Assembly: GCA_002372575.1 (NCBI GenBank)
Contig: DFHC01000139.1
Span: 1,666-12,053, forward strand
Reading direction: 5' to 3'
DNA length: 10,388 bases
Source: a bacterium UBA3734
Lineage (GTDB): Bacteria > Bacteroidota > Bacteroidia > Bacteroidales > Bacteroidaceae
The notes under the pieces are model-generated. The model had not been told where the DNA came from. It saw nothing but the letters and a program-made list of their open reading frames with translations, and made no database searches. Below are positions 1-5,692 of the stretch, piece by piece (position 1 is the stretch's first letter; each line of letters opens with the position of its first letter). The position numbers and the translations under genes are program-made.

Positions 1-278
1 TTGTGGCAGTTGGTCATGGCATAAGGCAGGGGGAATTTCTCGAGACCACTGGCGCGAGCCGTCTGGATGATGCCCACGTAGGTGATGTCGTGCGATGCCA
101 TTGCATCGAAGCGAATGCGCATCTTCTTTCCCTTCGAGCCATCTACGTCGTGTGCGCGCAGAATGCCGTAGGTGATGGTTTCCTCACGTGCTTCGTCGGG
201 AGCAGGCAGGCCGGCTCCGTCGTTCACGATTTCACTTCCATTCAGGAGATAGACTCCATGTTTCACTAATTCTACCAT
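1..278 (-). CDS. Aconitase-family hydratase, N-terminal part (cut by window start)
   Basis: The start codon is the ATG at 278-276, giving 92 codons before the edge; the rest lies beyond position 1. The protein begins MVELVKHGVYLLNG and contains ITYGILRAHD, SHDITYVGIIQTARASGLEKF and, at the edge, PYAMTNCH. I recognise this as the start of the large hydratases of the aconitase superfamily (annotated simply 'hydratase', related to E. coli YbhJ) found in anaerobes. TNCH is followed in relatives by NSLCAVGG, which would lie outside the window. The family reaction is citrate/cis-aconitate/isocitrate interconversion or a close variant on an Fe-S cluster; the substrate here is inferred. It is the last visible gene of the citrate lyase operon, 121 bp after citC-citG, with no promoter of its own seen. 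The plus-strand ORF over the same bases is a shadow. Confidence 0.65.
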   Translation of the reverse strand, partial: MVELVKHGVYLLNGSEIVNDGAGLPAPDEAREETITYGILRAHDVDGSKGKKMRIRFDAMASHDITYVGIIQTARASGLEKFPLPYAMTNCH

Positions 279-281
279 AAT

Positions 282-299
282 GTTTTTTAGGTTTTTTAG
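282..299. repeat. 9-bp tandem direct repeat (gttttttag x2)
   Basis: Two exact adjacent copies of gttttttag lie at 282-290 and 291-299, immediately 5' of the hydratase start codon at 278. Read on the minus strand they form an A-rich leader (ctaaaaaac twice), of the kind that helps initiation in Bacteroidetes. The role is inferred. Confidence 0.7.
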
Positions 300-300
300 T

Positions 301-316
301 CCCCCAAAGTCGGGGG
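301..316. repeat. C5/G5 palindrome (variant core)
   Basis: The sequence cccccaaagtcggggg has five C paired to five G across a 6-nt loop. It belongs with three related palindromes in this window (391-407, 5159-5175, 9665-9680) but has a different core. It lies 23 bp upstream of the hydratase start codon. Confidence 0.7.
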
Positions 317-390
317 TGGGTTTTTATAAATGTTGATACTCTCTGTTTTTTCGTTTTGTTGATGTTCTTTGATGGGAGTTTTTACCCCCG

Positions 391-407
391 CCCCTTGTTT
401 TAGGGGG
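391..407. repeat. C5/G5 palindrome overlapping the citC-citG stop codon
   Basis: On the minus strand this reads CCCCCTAAAACAAGGGG. The TAA inside it (402-400) is the stop codon of citC-citG, and the CCC codon before it encodes the last residue, proline. A further CCCCC follows on the plus strand at 385-389. It is the same type as 9665-9680, where the element also supplies a stop codon. Confidence 0.75.
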
Positions 408-2184
408 CTATGGAACGGACGAATATTGTGAGCGCGAGCATATCGGCGCTGCCGCCGGGGGAGATGCCCTGCGCGTTGTAACGTTGGTTGAGTTCGTCGA
501 GCGATTTTTCGCTGAAATCGCGGAGCAGGGCCGTGGCATCAGCCTTCATCTGCTGTGCGGCAGCCTCGCCCTTGCGGTGATAGACGTTGGTGTCGTCGAG
601 CGTGGCCATGATGCGGAGCAGCGTCTTGTGATAGGCGAAAGCATTGTTTTCGAGGCTTTGCAGGAGTGGCAGCCAGTCTGTGAAGAGCTGTTCATAGCCC
701 TCGCGCGCCATGGCCAGAGCCCCTTTCACACGATGCTCGCTCACTACCTTGCTGCCGTGGGTGCCGAGGGTGTCGGGGAATTCGGCAGCGAGGCGAATGA
801 TGGTTTCCTGAAGTGATTTCAAGGAAAGTTTGTCGTTTTTTTCAAGATGTGCGGTGGCAACGAGAGCCAAACCGAGGGCGAAAAGTGCTCCCTTGTGCGT
901 GTTTACGCCCTTCGTGGCTCCGAGCATCGCATTTTCGGCTTCGAGACCGATTTTTTTGAGATTTTCCACCGTTGGAAGCTCTTTTTGGAAGCCCAAGACG
1001 GCCAATTTCACGAAATACGGGCGCAGGGCAATGATGCTTCGCTGCATCAGCCGATAGTCCATATCGCTGTGGGCGCCATTGTCGTTCTGGTCGATGAGGC
1101 CGGGTTTCGGCGTGGTGGCGAGTTCCTGTTGCAGTGCGTCGGTGGCGAGATGAGCCAAAAGATAGGGAATCGTTGTCGGTGGAACAAGGGCTGCGGCACG
1201 TTGGAAATCGCCATTTTCAAGGGCTTTTCTGACCTTCGACGCACTCACCACCTCGCCATTTTCCTGCATTCGTTCAATTTCGCGCACCTCGGGCAGCATT
1301 TCGCGCATCAGTTCATTGTAGTGGCACGTGAGTGCATCGTCTGGCTCACTGCCGACGAAGCGAATCGTGGCACCGAGTGCGGGCGCAAGGTGACGTTTGA
1401 AAATGTCGAGGTCGAGTAGCATCTGCGTGTCGGCGGCATCGTCGAGGCGTTTCAGGAAGTAAGTCGGGAACGTAGCGGCGGAAATCGCGTAGTCGCTGCC
1501 GTCGCAGAGGGTGATAGAAGCCCCACCCCGGCCCTCCCCAGAAAGGGAGGGGGATTTCGATTCTATCAATTTGATAGCGGCCTCAATCATCGCCTTGCGT
1601 TCGACGTAGGGGAACAGCGACTTGTCTTCCTTCACGGGAATCACGAAAAGGTGTTCTACCTGCCGTGCGGCTTCTTCTATCAGATAGAGATGGCCGCGTG
1701 TGAAGGGGTTGGCATTCATCACGATGACTCCGGTGGGCAGTTGAGAGTTGACAGTTGAGAGTTGACAGTTTTTCAACAATTCAACATATCGCTCTATTCC
1801 TTGCCCGTTTTCCATCAAAATGGCGAGCGGAGCTTCTCCCACGAGGCGGAATCCGAAACTCTCAAAAATCTGTCGGTTCTGCGGCTTCGTAAATACTTTC
1901 ACCGACTGGTGTCCGCGCTGCGATGCTTCGCTAATCAGGTGCGAAATCAGTCGGTTGCTGATGTGCTCGTCGCGCAATTGCTCGCCCACGGCAATACACT
2001 TGACGATATCGCCCTGCAAGCCGCCTCCGGCCAAAATCTCATCGTTGTCGGGATGGGTGACTACGGCATAGTAGTCCACCTCGTCCAGCCTGAGCTGGTT
2101 GGCTTCGAGGAACTGTTCTACCCTGCGCCGCCAAAGCGACATGGTGAGCGGAACGGCCTGAATCTCATAGTCCATCATAGGCAT
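400..2184 (-). CDS. citC/citG: Bifunctional [citrate lyase] ligase / triphosphoribosyl-dephospho-CoA synthase (CitC-CitG fusion)
   Basis: A 594-aa protein with two activities. Residues 1 to about 130 are a GNAT-like N-terminal domain. Residues 151 to about 340 are the CitC nucleotidyltransferase, with GVIVMNANPFTRGH (151-164) as the T/HxGH-type site and VVSASKVRKAL (312-322) as the ISTSKVR-like motif; it acetylates the citrate lyase prosthetic group using ATP and acetate. Residues from about 345 to the end are CitG, with TPKPGLIDQNDNGAHSDMD (358-376), TKGVNTHKGALFALGL (424-439) and SPGGSADM (575-582); it makes triphosphoribosyl-dephospho-CoA, the prosthetic-group precursor. The CitG part (about 250 aa) is somewhat shorter than free-standing CitG. 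ATGs at 2184, 2178 and 2175 are all possible starts and overlap the citX end by 20, 14 or 11 bp. The longer frame back to 2358 is rejected because it has no family similarity and runs inside citX. Residues 139-149 and 211-221 are encoded by repeat insertions. Confidence 0.93.
   Translation of the reverse strand: MPMMDYEIQAVPLTMSLWRRRVEQFLEANQLRLDEVDYYAVVTHPDNDEILAGGGLQGDIVKCIAVGEQLRDEHISNRLISHLISEASQRGHQSVKVFTKPQNRQIFESFGFRLVGEAPLAILMENGQGIERYVELLKNCQLSTVNSQLPTGVIVMNANPFTRGHLYLIEEAARQVEHLFVIPVKEDKSLFPYVERKAMIEAAIKLIESKSPSLSGEGRGGASITLCDGSDYAISAATFPTYFLKRLDDAADTQMLLDLDIFKRHLAPALGATIRFVGSEPDDALTCHYNELMREMLPEVREIERMQENGEVVSASKVRKALENGDFQRAAALVPPTTIPYLLAHLATDALQQELATTPKPGLIDQNDNGAHSDMDYRLMQRSIIALRPYFVKLAVLGFQKELPTVENLKKIGLEAENAMLGATKGVNTHKGALFALGLALVATAHLEKNDKLSLKSLQETIIRLAAEFPDTLGTHGSKVVSEHRVKGALAMAREGYEQLFTDWLPLLQSLENNAFAYHKTLLRIMATLDDTNVYHRKGEAAAQQMKADATALLRDFSEKSLDELNQRYNAQGISPGGSADMLALTIFVRSIAP
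1512..1568. repeat. G/C-rich hairpin element inserted in frame in citC
   Basis: The core is ccccaccccgg (1521-1531), then a 7-bp stem ccctccc (1532-1538), loop cagaaa, gggaggg (1545-1551). It is flanked by an exact 8-bp inverted repeat, tgatagaa (1512-1519) and ttctatca (1561-1568). In the protein it encodes SPSLSGEGRGG (residues 211-221), between the helix ending AAIKL and the strand ITLCDGSDYAIS, where related CitC proteins as I recall them have only a few residues. The same kind of element occurs twice at 9088-9179. Confidence 0.85.
1738..1770. repeat. 14-bp tandem repeat (ttgagagttgacag x2) inside citC
   Basis: Two exact copies of ttgagagttgacag lie at 1741-1754 and 1755-1768, followed by tt; each copy is itself two related 7-mers. 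It encodes NCQLSTVNSQL (residues 139-149), in the linker between the GNAT-like domain and the nucleotidyltransferase domain just before GVIVMNANP. Repeats of this kind are common between genes in Bacteroidales as I remember them; here the repeat is within the coding frame. Confidence 0.85.
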
Positions 2185-2671
2185 CAACGATTTCGGCAAT
2201 TCGGTCTTGCAGTTGTTCTTGCGAATGCGTGTGGTTGCGCATACAGTAGCGGGCTTCGCGCTCGCAGAGCAGGCAACGACGCGGCGAGGCATCGATGGCA
2301 CTGCGCGAAACGGGCACGCCCGTGGAGTCGATGACATCAAGGTCGAACAGCCGCCCAAGCGGATGCTCCTCCTCGATGCGGCAGGCCGTGCGCTTGGCGT
2401 CGAGCAGCGGAAGCGAGGTGAAGGCGTATGCCTCGAAACCCGTTTCCCTGTCGTGCTCCTCCATCCACGTCAGGCTGTCTCCGAAAGTTGCTTGGAGAGC
2501 CTCCGTGGCAGCACGAGCCACCGTGAGCGAGAGGCGGTTTCGCTTGACCGACCCCGGCATAATCACCGTCAGACACAGCAACGTCTCGTCGGGATGCTCC
2601 CCGAGAAGCTCCATCTGGCGATGCCAGCGCTGGTCGCGGCTCGCAAGGAGTTGGTCAAGCGAAACCTTCAT
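2165..2671 (-). CDS. citX: Holo-citrate lyase synthase (apo-citrate lyase phosphoribosyl-dephospho-CoA transferase)
   Basis: This 168-aa protein is slightly shorter than the roughly 180-aa enterobacterial CitX. It transfers the phosphoribosyl-dephospho-CoA group from the CitG product onto the serine of CitD. Family marks seen are PGSVKRNRLS (39-48), the conserved GRLFDLDV (106-113) and the Cys-rich PRRCLLCEREARYCMRN (130-146). The ATG at 2671-2669 comes 3 bp after the citF stop, with an AGAGG directly upstream of the start. Its 3' end overlaps the start of citC-citG, so the two are probably translationally coupled, which fits their consecutive roles in making holoenzyme. CitX is free-standing here, whereas some bacteria have it fused to CitG. 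Confidence 0.95.
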   Translation of the reverse strand: MKVSLDQLLASRDQRWHRQMELLGEHPDETLLCLTVIMPGSVKRNRLSLTVARAATEALQATFGDSLTWMEEHDRETGFEAYAFTSLPLLDAKRTACRIEEEHPLGRLFDLDVIDSTGVPVSRSAIDASPRRCLLCEREARYCMRNHTHSQEQLQDRIAEIVDAYDGL

Positions 2672-2674
2672 CCT

Positions 2675-4210
2675 CTACTCTACAATGTTCTTAATCACGT
2701 CCATCACCGAGCCGTCGCGGTTCATCACGATGCCCACCACCTTGTCGCCAAACGGCAGCGGCTGGGCGTCGCCTATGATGCCCTTGGCACGCTCTTTCAG
2801 GTCGTTGATATCGACGATGGTCAATCCGGCAGCCTTCAGTCGCTCGGCAATCTCCGGACGGCGCGGATTCACGGCAATGCCATACTCCGTGACGACCACA
2901 TCGACCGTGGAACCCGGCGTGATAAGCGTTGTCACCTCATCGACGATGCACGGAATGCGACCGCGCAGCAACGGGCAGACGATGATCGACAGGGCCGAGT
3001 CGGCTGCCGTGTCGGGGTGTCCGCCGATGGCACCGCGAATGATGCCGTCGGAGCCCACGAGCACGTTCACATTGAAGTTCACATCGACTTCCAAGGCCGA
3101 CAAAATAACGATGTCGAGGAAGTGCGTGGCCGAACCCGGCTCGTCGGCACTGGCATATTCGTTGGCCGAAACGCCCTTGTGCATCGGGTCGCGCATAATG
3201 CTTTCGGCAGCCACCTTGTCGAACGACTGCACGTCGATCAGACGCTCGATGAGGCCTTCCTCGTGGAGTTTCACCATGTGGGCCGTGATGCCACCGAGGG
3301 CGAACGACGCCTTGATGCCGCGGTTGATCATTTCTTCGCGGATGTATTTCACGGCAGCCAGCGAAGCACCGCCCGAACCCGTCTGAATCGAGAAACCATC
3401 GCGGAAATAACCGCTGTTCACGATGACTTTCGCAGCCTGCTGGGCGAGCAAAATGTCACGCGGGTTCTTCGTGTCGCGAATCGCACCCGACGAAATCTTC
3501 GACGAGTCGCCGACGCTATCGACTTCGACCACGAAGTCAACGTCGTGTTCGGAAATGGCGTTCGGCGTATTGGGATAGGGCACGAGGTCGTCGGTCAGAA
3601 TCACCACCTTGTCGGCATACTGGGCGTCGGGCTTGGCATAGCCGAGCGAGCCACTGATGGACTTGGCGTTCTGCGAGCGTGAGTAGCCGGCGGCGTTGCC
3701 CGACGAGTCGCTCGACGAAGCACCGAGGAAAGCCACGTCGATGTGCAAATCGCCGTTGGCAATGGCCGAGCCGCGTCCGCCGTGCGAGCGGAACACCACG
3801 GGCTCCTTCATCAGGCCGTGGGAAATTTCGTTGGCGAGCTCGCCACGCAGTCCGCTGGTCGAGATTTTCGTCACCACGCCGTTCTTGATGTGCTCCACGA
3901 GCGGCTTGTGAACGTCTTGCAGGCTCGATGCAGCCACGTGCAGGTCTTTGAATCCCATCTCGGCGAGCTTATCGACGACGAGGTTTACCACCTTGTCGCC
4001 ACCGCGGAAATGGTGGTGGAACGAGATAGTCATGCCGTCTTTCAGGCCACTGCGGCGGATGGCTTCTTCCAGCGTGCAGAGCTTCGACTTGTTTTGCTGC
4101 AGGTCGGTGCGCGGCGTGATGTCCTTGCAACCTTCTTTCTCTTGATAGACGGGCGTGCTCATTTTGGCAGCCGCATCCTTGATATCATTGATTCTTTCAG
4201 CGTAATTCAT
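2675..4210 (-). CDS. citF: Citrate lyase alpha subunit (citrate:acetyl-ACP transferase)
   Basis: At 511 aa this is the usual full CitF length. CitF exchanges acetyl on the CitD arm for citrate, giving citryl-ACP and acetate. Seen in order: an N-terminal segment typical of the family (KDITPRTDLQQNKSKLCTLEEAIRRSGLKDG is the region 29-59), FHHHFRGGDKVVN (64-76), STSGLRGELANEIS (117-130), FRSHGGRGSAI (140-150), QTGSGGASLA (276-285), GAIGGHPDTAADSA (393-406) and TEYGIAVNPRRPE (441-453). These match the CoA-transferase-like fold of CitF. The ATG at 4210 sits directly after a tandem octamer repeat, which gives an A-rich leader. It lies 34 bp after citE and 3 bp before citX, within one operon. No damage to the frame is visible. 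Confidence 0.97.
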   Translation of the reverse strand: MNYAERINDIKDAAAKMSTPVYQEKEGCKDITPRTDLQQNKSKLCTLEEAIRRSGLKDGMTISFHHHFRGGDKVVNLVVDKLAEMGFKDLHVAASSLQDVHKPLVEHIKNGVVTKISTSGLRGELANEISHGLMKEPVVFRSHGGRGSAIANGDLHIDVAFLGASSSDSSGNAAGYSRSQNAKSISGSLGYAKPDAQYADKVVILTDDLVPYPNTPNAISEHDVDFVVEVDSVGDSSKISSGAIRDTKNPRDILLAQQAAKVIVNSGYFRDGFSIQTGSGGASLAAVKYIREEMINRGIKASFALGGITAHMVKLHEEGLIERLIDVQSFDKVAAESIMRDPMHKGVSANEYASADEPGSATHFLDIVILSALEVDVNFNVNVLVGSDGIIRGAIGGHPDTAADSALSIIVCPLLRGRIPCIVDEVTTLITPGSTVDVVVTEYGIAVNPRRPEIAERLKAAGLTIVDINDLKERAKGIIGDAQPLPFGDKVVGIVMNRDGSVMDVIKNIVE

Positions 4211-4211
4211 C

Positions 4212-4243
4212 TCTTTAACTCTTTAACTTTTTAACACTTTAAC
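4212..4243. repeat. Tandem octamer array (tctttaac-like, 4 copies) filling the citE-citF gap
   Basis: Four adjacent 8-bp units lie at 4212-4219 (tctttaac), 4220-4227 (tctttaac), 4228-4235 (tttttaac) and 4236-4243 (actttaac). They occupy almost the entire 34-bp spacer. On the minus strand the array reads as A-rich GTTAAAGA-type units ending just before the citF ATG. TTTAAC-type arrays at gene borders are familiar from Prevotella-like genomes; an effect on citF initiation is inference. Confidence 0.85.
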
Positions 4244-4244
4244 T

Positions 4245-5150
4245 TTAAAGAATGTCTTCTTTCTTGATGACACCCGATGCGATGGCCAGGTTGATGGTGC
4301 GCTCGGCGCGGATAACCACGGGGCGGTCCACCATTTTTCCGTTTACGGCGATGACGCCCGAACCCTTCTGCTCTGCCTCCTTGATGGCGGCAATGATTTT
4401 CAGGGCCTTCTCAATGTCTTTCTGCTTCGGAGCAAACACTTCGTTGACGATTTCAATCTGGCGCGGGTTGATGATCGACTTACCGTCGAAGCCCAGCGTC
4501 TTGATGAGTTCCACTTCGCGGCGGAAGGTTTCCATGTCGTCGAGGTTGGAATAGACCGTGTCGAGGGCATCGATGCCGGCGGCGCGGGCTGCCACCACGA
4601 TGGTCTGGCGAGCCAGCAGCAGTTCCAGTCCGAAGTTGGGGTTGTCGCCCGATGTGCGCTGCGTCTTCAGGTTGGCGCAGTAGTCCTCGGCACCGAGGGC
4701 AATGCCCATCATTCGCTTCGAGGCCACGGCAATCGGATAGGCATTGACGATACCCAGCGCGCTCTCGATGGCGGCCATGATTTTCGTGCGGCCTACGCAG
4801 CCCAGCTCCTCTTCCCATTTCAGGATTTCTGCCTCCACCTCGCGCACCTCGTCGGCGGTTTCGGTCTTCGGCATGCGAATCACTTGAACACCGGCCTTCA
4901 CCATGGCCTCTACGTCTTTCTTGCCGTAGGGCGTGTTCAGCGGGTTAATACGAACCACCATCTCGGTCTGGCCGTAGTCGATGGTTTTCAGTGCGTTGTA
5001 CACGAGCAGGCGTGCAGCGTCCTTCTCGCTCATGGTCACCGAGTCTTCCAGGTCGAGCATGATGGAGTCGGGGCTGTAGATGAACGCGTCCTGCATCATC
5101 GCGGGATTGTTTCCCGGAACGAACATCATTGTTCTTCTGAGTCTTTGCAT
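4245..5150 (-). CDS. citE: Citrate lyase beta subunit (citryl-ACP lyase)
   Basis: This 301-aa protein has the full family length. CitE cleaves citryl-ACP to oxaloacetate and acetyl-ACP in the cytoplasmic CitDEF complex and has the HpcH/HpaI-type TIM-barrel fold. Seen: RRTMMFVPGNNPAM (5-18), IMLDLEDSV (30-38), RINP (67-70, substrate-binding arginine), MAAIESALGI (125-134, Glu129 the likely Mg ligand), GAEDY (153-157, Asp156 the likely second ligand) and FDGKSIINPRQIEIVN (221-236). The ATG at 5150-5148 lies 8 bp downstream, on the minus strand, of a strong C5/G5 palindrome. The gap to citD is 97 bp, unusually long for this operon, and contains two hairpins. Confidence 0.97.
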   Translation of the reverse strand: MQRLRRTMMFVPGNNPAMMQDAFIYSPDSIMLDLEDSVTMSEKDAARLLVYNALKTIDYGQTEMVVRINPLNTPYGKKDVEAMVKAGVQVIRMPKTETADEVREVEAEILKWEEELGCVGRTKIMAAIESALGIVNAYPIAVASKRMMGIALGAEDYCANLKTQRTSGDNPNFGLELLLARQTIVVAARAAGIDALDTVYSNLDDMETFRREVELIKTLGFDGKSIINPRQIEIVNEVFAPKQKDIEKALKIIAAIKEAEQKGSGVIAVNGKMVDRPVVIRAERTINLAIASGVIKKEDIL

Positions 5151-5158
5151 AATTCTTG

Positions 5159-5175
5159 CCCCCTAAATTAGGGGG
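5159..5175. repeat. C5/G5 palindrome just upstream of citE
   Basis: The sequence ccccctaaattaggggg is a near-perfect palindrome (ccccctaa pairs with ttaggggg across one central base). It ends 8 bp before the citE start codon, so a folded RNA would sit where the ribosome loads. Related copies are at 301-316, 391-407 and 9665-9680. Confidence 0.85.
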
Positions 5176-5179
5176 ATGC

Positions 5180-5193
5180 GGGTCTTTCGACCC
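5180..5193 (-). promoter_or_regulatory. GNRA-type hairpin in the citD-citE leader
   Basis: On the minus strand this reads GGGTC GAAA GACCC, a perfect 5-bp stem closed by a GAAA tetraloop, followed within 4 nt by the C5/G5 palindrome at 5175-5159. No U-run follows, so it is not a standard terminator. A role in RNA stability or processing between citD and citE is possible but not shown by the sequence. Confidence 0.45.
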
Positions 5194-5247
5194 ATTAAAG
5201 GATTATTAATTGATTGTTTTCTTTGTCAGTTACTTGAGAGAAAGACT

Positions 5248-5526
5248 TTACTTCCAGACATCGTTACCCGTAGCGCGCACGGCAGCCGCCGTCACACGGG
5301 CACGAATCGTACAGTCAAGAGCTCCCTTGTCGGTAGCTTTCACATGGGCGTCGCGAATGTTCAGCCCTTCGAGCGTTTCTGCGATCACTTGCTTGATTTG
5401 CTTGCCGAACTGCAGGGCCACGGTCGAGTCGAGTTCGATGTTGAGCCCCGATGTGGCGGCAGGCGAAATCTGAACGAAAATGTCGCCGGATTCCAATGTT
5501 CCGGCCATTGCTTCTTTCATTTCCAT
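5248..5526 (-). CDS. citD: Citrate lyase gamma subunit (acyl carrier protein)
   Basis: A 92-aa protein, close to the normal CitD size. It carries the phosphoribosyl-dephospho-CoA arm to which acetyl or citryl is bound as thioester. The N-terminus MEMKEAMAGTLESGD matches the family; Ser13, after TLE, is the expected attachment serine by comparison with Klebsiella CitD (Ser14). Further conserved parts are ISPAATSG (20-27), the IELDS strand (30-34) and DKGALDCTIRARVTAAAVRA (66-85). It is the first gene of the operon, with the ATG at 5526-5524 roughly 36 nt from the inferred transcription start. ATG at 5520 would cost two residues and is less likely. Confidence 0.96.
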   Translation of the reverse strand: MEMKEAMAGTLESGDIFVQISPAATSGLNIELDSTVALQFGKQIKQVIAETLEGLNIRDAHVKATDKGALDCTIRARVTAAAVRATGNDVWK

Positions 5527-5568
5527 AAGTAATTGAATGTAAATTTAGGTTATTAATAGATTCGGCGG

Positions 5569-5600
5569 CAAAAGTACGAGTTTTATTTTATATGAACAAA
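5569..5600 (-). promoter_or_regulatory. Bacteroidetes-type promoter of the citrate lyase operon
   Basis: On the minus strand TTTG (5600-5597) is followed after 20 bp by TACTTTTG (5576-5569), matching the Bacteroidetes primary sigma consensus (-33 TTTG, -7 TAnnTTTG). The start site would lie near 5562, leaving a leader of about 36 nt before citD. The flanking GCCGCC after the -7 box is often seen in these genomes. No clear regulator palindrome is visible around it. Confidence 0.8.
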
Positions 5601-5649
5601 TAAAAATGAGAAAAATATGCAGTTCAAATGTGTAAAAAATGTTATAAAG

Positions 5650-5680
5650 TTTGTTTTTCATGTTTTTTTTCTTATTTTTG
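5650..5680 (+). promoter_or_regulatory. Bacteroidetes-type promoter of the exported protein / ABC ATPase pair
   Basis: TTTG at 5650-5653 and TATTTTTG at 5673-5680 are spaced by 19 bp and fit the -33/-7 consensus. Transcription would begin around 5685-5688, only about 5-14 nt before the start codon at 5693 or 5699, so the mRNA leader is very short. The -33 boxes of the two divergent promoters (5600 and 5650) are about 50 bp apart, so one bound regulator could affect both. Confidence 0.7.
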
Positions 5681-5692
5681 TGTCAAAATTAG

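Larger units (their letters stand above)
279..399 (-). other. Spacer between citC-citG and the hydratase gene
   Basis: This 121-bp AT-rich stretch contains no gene. It holds a C5/G5 palindrome at 301-316, part of a second one at 391-407, and a 9-bp unit (gttttttag) present twice in tandem at 282-299, just upstream of the hydratase start. On the minus strand I find no TAnnTTTG promoter element, so the hydratase is probably read through from the operon. There is no hairpin followed by a U-run that would make a convincing terminator. Confidence 0.6.
5527..5692. other. AT-rich divergent intergenic region between citD and the exported-protein gene
   Basis: These 166 bp hold no gene. They contain the two divergent promoters (minus strand 5569-5600, plus strand 5650-5680) and about 50 bp of very AT-rich sequence between the -33 boxes. 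I see no clear operator palindrome, attenuator or riboswitch. The run of T at 5662-5670 is part of the plus-strand promoter spacer, not a terminator. Confidence 0.7.

Noticed and set aside
3..269. 88-codon plus-strand open frame at the window start
   Set aside because: The opposite strand encodes recognisable hydratase sequence (IIQTARASGLEKF, TNCH); the plus frame shows no homology that I recognise.
2185..2358. N-terminal extension of CitC to the ATG at 2358
   Set aside because: The extra 58 residues fall wholly within citX in another frame and lack similarity to CitC; MPMMDYEIQAVPL at 2184 is where family-like sequence begins.
2207..3682. 491-codon plus-strand open frame opposite citF, citX and the start of citC
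   Set aside because: It lies antisense to genes with unmistakable family motifs, has low-complexity His/Arg/Val-rich composition and no recognisable domain; it is a by-product of codon bias.
5659..5680. T-rich run as a possible intrinsic terminator
   Set aside because: There is no G/C-rich stem before it, and it lies between the -33 and -7 boxes of a good promoter.
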